From Candidatus Poseidoniaceae archaeon (GTDB lineage: Archaea; Thermoplasmatota; Poseidoniia; Poseidoniales; Poseidoniaceae): 6,470 nucleotides of DNA. A program made the position numbers and the translations under genes. The DNA lies in contig JASLVI010000081.1 of NCBI GenBank assembly GCA_030741455.1, positions 1-6,470 on the forward strand, written 5' to 3'. Under the pieces are notes generated by a model. The model was not told where the DNA came from, did not search any database, and saw only the letters and a program-made list of their open reading frames with translations. Of this stretch, positions 1 through 4,872 are shown one piece after another. How positions within the stretch are numbered: position 1 is the stretch's first letter; the number at the start of each line of letters is the position of its first letter.

Positions 1-424
1 TCGGTGAGACAGGGGCACCTCCGGCGTCCTGTTCAGCTCTCACAAGTATGGTGATTTTGTCGTCCGGAGAATGTGCTCGTACCTTTTCAGCATCCGATGT
101 CGTCAATTCGATTGAAAATGTCTCATTGGTTTGAGCGCTCACGGTAATCGATTCTTCATAGGTGGCTTCGAGAACATCTACGTCATCCTCGAATTCAACC
201 GTGATTACGAGACTGAGATCATTCACACGAGGATTGTCAACAAAATACACCAAGGTGTCTTCGATTTTCCATTTATCACCATCAAGAACCAAATCATAAC
301 TTGGCTCAACTTCTGTATCCCAACCAAATTCCCATTCATTGTTTGAAGGGAATTGCGACGACCCGGTTGGTAGCATTGCAAGCACCATGAGTGCAAACAG
401 GCCAATTCCTTTCCACTTCATCAT
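1..424 (-). CDS. Secreted beta-rich protein of unknown function, 3' end outside window
   Basis: An open frame of 141 codons runs from ATG at 424 (or the adjacent in-frame ATG at 421) to the left edge without a stop, so the C-terminus is missing. I do not recognise the family. The N-terminus looks like a signal peptide: MMKWKG, then a hydrophobic core GLFALMVLAMLP and a polar stretch TGSSQ; there is no lipobox cysteine. The mature part is acidic and rich in alternating beta-type sequence, such as LSLVITVEFEDD, ESITVSAQ, ETFSIELTT and KITILVRAEQ, which suggests an Ig-like or similar beta-sandwich; this fold is an inference. The start overlaps the hcrB stop as ATGA, with AGGTGA three bases upstream of the first ATG, so it is probably translated together with the reductase genes. 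The coupling of an exported protein to a cytoplasmic enzyme is unexplained. Reading frame and start are well supported; the function is not. Confidence 0.82.
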   Translation of the reverse strand, partial: MMKWKGIGLFALMVLAMLPTGSSQFPSNNEWEFGWDTEVEPSYDLVLDGDKWKIEDTLVYFVDNPRVNDLSLVITVEFEDDVDVLEATYEESITVSAQTNETFSIELTTSDAEKVRAHSPDDKITILVRAEQDAGGAPVSP

Positions 425-1398
425 TCATCACCTAGAATCGCTCGAAGGCTGCGCTTGGCAAGAACACGAACCATGGACCTCCTATATCGCGGAGGGAGTG
501 CTGTATTGTTCACCGGTTTGATCGATTTCATGATCGCTTCAGAGAGTGATGGAATTTGTTCAGCAGAGAAATCAATCCCAAGTGCATCTATTTGCTCTTG
601 GTGTGATCTTGGAATGGACTCAAGAGCTGTCGAAGCTATACGAAGTGATGCTGAATCTCCTTCAATCCACGAGGCTGCAACGCCTGCTTCAGGGAAATCC
701 CATGATTCTCGCACACGGAGTTTCTTGTAAGACCCTGTCCTGTTTTCAACTCCTTCTGGGAAGGTGACTTTGAGAACAAATTCTCCGTTTTCAAGTACGT
801 TGCGCGTGATTCCATCAAGTTGGAAGAAGTCCTCTACAGGAAGGCTACGCGGGCCATTTGGGCCAATGATGTGAAGTGTTCCCTCAAGAACCATGAGCGA
901 TGGAGCGAGATCTCCTTGATAGGTTGCTACACAGAGTGTGTTTTGGTTTGGAATAACACGACAGTCCGAGCCTGTACCACAGTCTTCTTTGTGACACCAA
1001 TCGATGGAACGGCGCCAATCCTCGCTTTGATTAAACCAGAAACAACGTGTATCAAGGCAGATATTTCCGCCCAAGGTTGCATTGTTTCGAATCAGTGATG
1101 AAGCAACTTTGCTCGCAGCTGAGGCGATGAGTGGGTGGACCTCAGCAGACGAGGTTATTGCACCGAGTCGGGCCATTGCTCCAATTTCATGCATTGAAAT
1201 TGTATCGAGACCTGCAATCTTTGCGAGCGAAATCACATGAGTCTTGACATTGATGTGCCACTTGTAGTTCGGGAGTAAATCCGTTCCACCAGCAACCCAG
1301 TCAAAGGATTCTCCATTGGCAAGGAAGGTTGCTGCAAGTTCACACGCTTCATCAACGGAAGTTGGATGATGAAGATTGAACGGTGGCATCAACATCAT
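421..1398 (-). CDS. hcrB: FAD-binding subunit with 4Fe-4S insert, 4-hydroxybenzoyl-CoA reductase beta-like
   Basis: 325 residues, close to the usual length of HcrB. The protein carries FAD in a molybdenum hydroxylase and would pass electrons between an outside carrier and the 2Fe-2S subunit. Visible FAD motifs are VAGGTDLLPN at 35-44 and TLGGN at 108-112; the C-terminal flavin-domain signature KLRVRESWDFPEAGVA lies at 226-241. Right after TLGGN comes an insert absent from xanthine dehydrogenase and CO dehydrogenase medium subunits: CLDTRC at 114-119, then Cys135, Cys140, Cys146 and Cys156. The spacing fits the four ligands of the 4Fe-4S cluster in the beta subunit of 4-hydroxybenzoyl-CoA reductase (best match 119, 135, 146, 156). 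The motif NICLDTRC..FNQSEDWRR is also typical of that group. No signal peptide is present, so it should act in the cytoplasm. The ATG at 1398 overlaps the hcrA stop as ATGA; ATG at 1395 is an equally good start from the same ribosome-binding site. Family placement is strong; the substrate is inferred. Confidence 0.88.
   Translation of the reverse strand: MMLMPPFNLHHPTSVDEACELAATFLANGESFDWVAGGTDLLPNYKWHINVKTHVISLAKIAGLDTISMHEIGAMARLGAITSSAEVHPLIASAASKVASSLIRNNATLGGNICLDTRCFWFNQSEDWRRSIDWCHKEDCGTGSDCRVIPNQNTLCVATYQGDLAPSLMVLEGTLHIIGPNGPRSLPVEDFFQLDGITRNVLENGEFVLKVTFPEGVENRTGSYKKLRVRESWDFPEAGVAASWIEGDSASLRIASTALESIPRSHQEQIDALGIDFSAEQIPSLSEAIMKSIKPVNNTALPPRYRRSMVRVLAKRSLRAILGDE
428..433 (-). promoter_or_regulatory. 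Ribosome-binding site of the secreted-protein gene (AGGTGA)
   Basis: AGGTGA lies in the last codons of hcrB, 3 bases before ATG at 424 and 6 before ATG at 421. This repeats the arrangement AGGTGA-N3-ATGATG found at the hcrA/hcrB junction and supports the partial left-edge gene as real and coupled. Confidence 0.7.
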
Positions 1399-4199
1399 TG
1401 GTCACCTCCCATTTGACGCTGTTCTTTCTTGAGCCAGGCTTTGCCAGCTAATCCAAGTTCTGCAAGTTGTTCAGGAACGGGTTCGACTGCAGATTTCCAC
1501 CCCTCAACTTGATCTTCAAGCGGGCGATCTGGGTCAAACCCGAACAAAACACCGTTGACATAGGCGCTCGTATCTTCACTGCGTTGCCTTTTACGATCAC
1601 GTTCTTTGTGTTCTTGTCCACGTGCAACAAGTGTTGGTTGGAGCGGGCTGTGAACAAGTCGGGGGGAAGGAAGTTCAGTTTCATCAATACCATCCAATGC
1701 TTTGCATTTCGCAGTGATTGCTTTCCAGACAACATCCGGCGTCAAAGGTAAATCGCGTATTCGGACACCAATCGCATCGTAGACTGCATTGACAACGGCA
1801 GGTAAGATCGGAAGAAGAGGCCCCTCTCCGGCTTCTTTTGCCCCGAATGGTCCTTCGGGATCGGATGATTCAACAATGATTGGCGTTACATGAGGCATCT
1901 CGTGAATTGACGGGATTTTGTATTCGAGAAGATTTGGATTTTGCAAATGTCCGGTTCGCCCGTAGACCATCTTTTCAGAGAGCACTTGCCCTAGTCCCAT
2001 GTGACATGAACCGATGATTTGTCCTTCAACAGCCAAAGGATTCAGCGCCTTTCCACAGTCATGCGCAGCCCATACGTTGGTACATGCGACAAGTCCTGTC
2101 TCAACGTCAACATCGACTTCAGCCACGTAGGCTGAGAACGAATAAGCGGGTGCAAGCCCGGCTGCTGCACCTTTGTGCACACCACCCATAGGAGGTGAGC
2201 GATAGGCGCCGCTTGAAATGAGCGAACCTTTGTCCTCTTGGGCCTTGTGCAGTGCTTCAAGGTATGAAACACCGACTGCAGGATCATGCTTGTAGTATAT
2301 TCGTCGGTCGTTAAGGACCAACACATCAGGGTGATATCCTAGCATTTCCCAAGCAGCATTGAGCAACTTTTCCCGTATATCAAGCGCAGCCCGGATGGCA
2401 GCATTAGCATTCATGAACGTGACACGACTCGAATATGAGCCAAGATCGACCGGACTTGTATCGCTCTCATGAGAGCGTACATGAATCATCTCAATTGGTA
2501 AGGCAAGAACTTCAGAAACAACTTGTGCAACGGCTGTGGTCGAACCTTGTCCGATATCTGCTGCACCCGTATGAACGGTGACACCGCCATCCATGTCTAT
2601 TTGCATATGGACCGTTGCATGTGGGAAGCGATTCGGATCCCAGTGAATCGGCAGTCCAGAACCTGAGATGAAGAAACCACATCCAATTCCTATACCCTTT
2701 CCGAGCGGCATTTGTCGGAATTTAGAATCCCAATCCGAACCTTCCCGCACTCGTTCAAGGGCTTCACGCATACCGTTTGAAGTAATTCGAAAACCAGAAA
2801 TTGTTCGACTGTGTGGAGGAAGGAGATTGGCGAGTCGGAGATCGATTGGGTCAACCTGCATTTGTTCGGCCATTTCATCAAGACCAACTTCGACTGCACA
2901 ACGTGTGTTGACCGCTCCATGACCGCGCATGGCTCCACTTGCAGGTTTGTTCGTCCAAACACGAGCACCCGTGTAGTGGAATGAACCCAATTCGTATGGA
3001 GCGGTCGCAAGGACACCGTTGTAGTATGACGTGACGTGTCCAAAGGATGCAAATCCACCTCCATCGATGAGTGCATCGATATCAAAACCGGAGATACGCG
3101 CTTCTTCATCGGCAGTCATCTTCACTTCGATGTAACTCGGGTGGCGGCCTCGATTGATCCAGTAGACCTCTTCTCGAGTGAAATTGATACGAACAGGTCG
3201 ACCTGCTTTTCGAGAGAGTATGGCAGCGCACATTTCGTGTGGGAATGGATCCGATTTTCCTCCAAAGCCACCTCCAACAAAAGTCCGTATGACATTGATT
3301 TGATGCATTGGAACTTCAAGCACAGTCGATAAGGCACGATGTGCATAGTGAGGTACTTGTTGCGGCGTGTACAGCTGCAGACGTCCGTTCGGATCCCAGT
3401 GTGCTACGACTGCATGAGGTTCTGTGAATCCATGGTGAACACCTTCCATTCGCCATTTTCCATGCGAGGATGCTGTCGGGTCGTCGACGAGACTTCGATC
3501 GCCAAACTCTTGGAAAACACGCTTCTGAACGTTGGTTGTACCAACGTGATACTTTCCACGCCAATGAATCGGTTCGTCCTGATCTTCAAGCCCTTTCCTT
3601 GGGTCAAAGACCGGTTCAAGAACCTCCCATTCAATCTCAAACAAATTGAGCGCTTCCATGGCAGTTGCCTCATCAACTGCTGCAACACATGCCACAAGGT
3701 CGCCAACGTGTCGAACCTTTTCTACAGCCATAGCGTGCTCATCTTTGGTCACTGGCAAAACGCCGAATGTGTTCGGAGCATCTGCACCAGTAGCGACTGC
3801 AAGGACGCCGGGAAGCGCCTCAACCTTCGAGGTATCAATGGACTTTATTTTTGCATAATGATGTGGAGAGCGAAGAATCTTACCGATGATTTCGTTTGGT
3901 AGGCGAACGTCATCGCCATACCATGCCTGGCCGGTAACTTTTGCATGTGAATCGACAAGCGCACGAGGTTTTCCAACTTCGGTTCCAGTTCGATAACGAT
4001 CGTGGATATGCGAACCTGCAGGTTGTGGTTCTTTTCCCCCAACGGATTCTGGTATCGAATCCAAATCCCGTGGTGCCATGACCGGTCGTGAACCGCCTGA
4101 CCCGGGAGGAGGGAACTTTTGCTTTCCAGCAACTCGCTTTCCATCCTTACGGGTCTCAGCCGAGGATGCGCCAGGTTGTTGCCGATAACCTCCAGCCAT
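1395..4199 (-). CDS. hcrA: Molybdopterin-binding catalytic subunit, 4-hydroxybenzoyl-CoA reductase alpha-like, with long terminal extensions
   Basis: 934 residues from ATG at 4199, chosen because AAGGTGATC lies just upstream; the frame stays open further upstream but only over the hcrC coding sequence. The conserved core starts near residue 75 (VGKPRALVDSHAKVTGQAWYGDD) with the alpha/beta hammerhead domain (VRHVGDLVACVAA at 162-174), then the two molybdopterin-binding domains: GGGFGGK at 309-315, GAMRGHG at 423-429, DIGQGSTTAVAQ at 548-559, DLGSYSSRVT at 585-594 and GAKEAGEGP at 786-794. Glu792 aligns with the general base of this family. GAMRGHG and GSYSSRVT resemble HcrA; the AYRCSFR loop of CO dehydrogenase is absent. 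The known HcrA reaction is removal of the ring hydroxyl from 4-hydroxybenzoyl-CoA to give benzoyl-CoA. The core ends near 828 (PLTPDVVWKAI). About 74 N-terminal and 106 C-terminal residues lie outside it, against a usual length of roughly 770. The extensions are Gly/Pro- and charge-rich and unassigned. No Tat or Sec signal is seen. Confidence 0.88.
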   Translation of the reverse strand: MAGGYRQQPGASSAETRKDGKRVAGKQKFPPPGSGGSRPVMAPRDLDSIPESVGGKEPQPAGSHIHDRYRTGTEVGKPRALVDSHAKVTGQAWYGDDVRLPNEIIGKILRSPHHYAKIKSIDTSKVEALPGVLAVATGADAPNTFGVLPVTKDEHAMAVEKVRHVGDLVACVAAVDEATAMEALNLFEIEWEVLEPVFDPRKGLEDQDEPIHWRGKYHVGTTNVQKRVFQEFGDRSLVDDPTASSHGKWRMEGVHHGFTEPHAVVAHWDPNGRLQLYTPQQVPHYAHRALSTVLEVPMHQINVIRTFVGGGFGGKSDPFPHEMCAAILSRKAGRPVRINFTREEVYWINRGRHPSYIEVKMTADEEARISGFDIDALIDGGGFASFGHVTSYYNGVLATAPYELGSFHYTGARVWTNKPASGAMRGHGAVNTRCAVEVGLDEMAEQMQVDPIDLRLANLLPPHSRTISGFRITSNGMREALERVREGSDWDSKFRQMPLGKGIGIGCGFFISGSGLPIHWDPNRFPHATVHMQIDMDGGVTVHTGAADIGQGSTTAVAQVVSEVLALPIEMIHVRSHESDTSPVDLGSYSSRVTFMNANAAIRAALDIREKLLNAAWEMLGYHPDVLVLNDRRIYYKHDPAVGVSYLEALHKAQEDKGSLISSGAYRSPPMGGVHKGAAAGLAPAYSFSAYVAEVDVDVETGLVACTNVWAAHDCGKALNPLAVEGQIIGSCHMGLGQVLSEKMVYGRTGHLQNPNLLEYKIPSIHEMPHVTPIIVESSDPEGPFGAKEAGEGPLLPILPAVVNAVYDAIGVRIRDLPLTPDVVWKAITAKCKALDGIDETELPSPRLVHSPLQPTLVARGQEHKERDRKRQRSEDTSAYVNGVLFGFDPDRPLEDQVEGWKSAVEPVPEQLAELGLAGKAWLKKEQRQMGGDQ
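1402..1407 (-). promoter_or_regulatory. Ribosome-binding site of hcrB (GGGAGGTGA)
   Basis: GGGAGGTGA ends 3 bases before ATG at 1398 and 6 bases before ATG at 1395. It lies inside the last codons of hcrA, and the ATGA overlap implies coupled translation. Either of the two adjacent ATGs could be used. Confidence 0.75.
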
Positions 4200-4203
4200 G
4201 AGA

Positions 4204-4209
4204 TCACCT
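4204..4209 (-). promoter_or_regulatory. Ribosome-binding site of hcrA (AAGGTGATC)
   Basis: AGGTGA lies 4 bases before ATG at 4199 and extends to AAGGTGATC, a long match to the conserved 3' end of 16S rRNA. Its last three bases are the hcrC stop codon, so ribosomes finishing hcrC stop on the hcrA binding site. It fixes the hcrA start at 4199 rather than at upstream or downstream in-frame ATGs. Confidence 0.75.
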
Positions 4210-4806
4210 TGCATGACCAGGTGGCATCGATGGTTCATCAGGCCCTTCTGGATGTGGATTTGGATGTGGGTCGCTCGCAGGTGTTGGTGCAGGGGCATCT
4301 CCGCGCTTGATTTCAGCAGCAGCTTCTATAGAATCGACAATCTGTTGATAACCTGTGCAACGGCAAAGATTTCCCTCGATCGCACAAGCGATTTCATCAC
4401 GTGATGGCTGCTCATTCTCATTGAGAAGCGCTTCTGCACTCATCAAGAACCCGGGTGTGCAAAAACCGCATTGAGAACCGCCATGTGTAGCGAAGCAGGT
4501 TTGAATTGGGGCGAGATGAGCTCCTTGTGCAAGCCCTTCGACCGTTGTAATCTCCTGTCCTTCCACTTGACCAGCAAGGCAAAGGCACGATAGACGAGGC
4601 TCACCATCGATAAGGACAGTGCAACAACCGCATGTACCCAAATCGCATCCTCGCTTCACTCCGAGCATGCCAACTTCATCTCGCAAAACATCGAGCAAGA
4701 TGGCATTTGAGGGAGCGATTGCTTGAACATCTTGACCGTTGACTTTTGCCGACCAAATCGTCTTTGGAGCCGAAGGAATCATTGTTACATGTTCGTTTCC
4801 AACCAC
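4204..4806 (-). CDS. hcrC: 2Fe-2S subunit, 4-hydroxybenzoyl-CoA reductase gamma-like, with Pro/His-rich tail
   Basis: 200 residues from GTG at 4806. It holds two 2Fe-2S clusters that carry electrons between the FAD and Mo subunits. The ferredoxin-like domain has Cys54, Cys59, Cys62 and Cys74 (C-x4-C-x2-C-x11-C, in GCDLGTCGCCTVLIDGE). The all-helical domain has Cys113, Cys116, Cys148 and Cys150 (QCGFCTPG and NLCRCTGYQ), all as expected. Homology begins near residue 15 (KTIWSAKVNGQDV). The family usually ends soon after the helical domain at about 160 residues; here about 33 residues rich in Pro, Ala and His follow (168-200), including PHPNPHPE. The start is uncertain: GTG at 4806 sits 5 bases after AGGTGA, GTG at 4815 would add three residues but lies inside that motif, and ATG at 4782 would remove eight residues while keeping all conserved sequence. 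The TGA stop is inside the hcrA ribosome-binding site. The subunit type is certain; assignment to the reductase rests on its partners. Confidence 0.9.
   Translation of the reverse strand: MVGNEHVTMIPSAPKTIWSAKVNGQDVQAIAPSNAILLDVLRDEVGMLGVKRGCDLGTCGCCTVLIDGEPRLSCLCLAGQVEGQEITTVEGLAQGAHLAPIQTCFATHGGSQCGFCTPGFLMSAEALLNENEQPSRDEIACAIEGNLCRCTGYQQIVDSIEAAAEIKRGDAPAPTPASDPHPNPHPEGPDEPSMPPGHAR
4250..4269. repeat. 12-base-period direct repeat in the hcrC tail
   Basis: GGATGTGG on the plus strand occurs twice, 12 bases apart. On the coding strand it gives the PHPN-PHPE peptide repeat in the tail of the 2Fe-2S subunit. Two copies only; it may be a small tandem expansion inside a poorly constrained tail. 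Confidence 0.55.
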
Positions 4807-4872
4807 ACAACTCACCTATCCTTACCTTGAGAACTCCGTCTATGAATGTAGGGTTTCACTCCATTGTAGTGA
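4807..4872. other. Intergenic gap between protease and hcrC
   Basis: This is the only non-coding stretch of any length in the window. It contains the AGGTGA motif used by hcrC (4812-4817) and a short inverted repeat, TCACT/AGTGA with a 7-base loop (4856-4872), directly after the protease stop. I see no T-run in the minus-strand direction and no clear TATA/BRE element. The hcr genes may therefore be read through from the protease, or use a promoter I cannot recognise. Confidence 0.5.
4812..4817 (-). promoter_or_regulatory. Ribosome-binding site of hcrC (AGGTGA)
   Basis: AGGTGA lies 5 bases upstream of the GTG at 4806 and overlaps the alternative GTG at 4815. It favours 4806 as the start because the other three genes downstream use the same core at 3 to 6 bases from their start. 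An AAGG at about 4820-4823 could serve the 4815 GTG instead. Confidence 0.5.

Noticed and set aside
3339..3902. A 187-codon open frame on the plus strand inside hcrA
   Set aside because: It is antisense to a clearly conserved coding region. Its protein shows no recognisable domain or low-complexity logic, and it has no AGGTGA leader. It is a shadow of the hcrA codon pattern.
1395..4298. Longer hcrA frame starting at 4298
   Set aside because: The extra 33 codons overlap the hcrC tail in another frame and give a His-rich nonsense leader with no ribosome-binding site. AAGGTGATC fixes the start at 4199.
1395..4806. Aerobic CO dehydrogenase (coxSLM) assignment
   Set aside because: The large subunit lacks the AYRCSFR active-site loop and has GAMRGHG instead, and the FAD subunit has a 4Fe-4S insert that CoxM proteins lack.
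1395..4806. Ordinary xanthine dehydrogenase assignment
   Set aside because: Subunit order and fold are shared, but the 4Fe-4S insert and the GSYSSRVT motif point to the hydroxybenzoyl-CoA reductase branch. No purine-pathway or XdhC-type maturation gene is visible in the window.
4856..4872. Inverted repeat TCACT-N7-AGTGA right after the protease stop, as a terminator or operator
   Set aside because: The stem is only 5 bp and AT-moderate, and no T-run follows on the minus strand. A match of this size is expected by chance.
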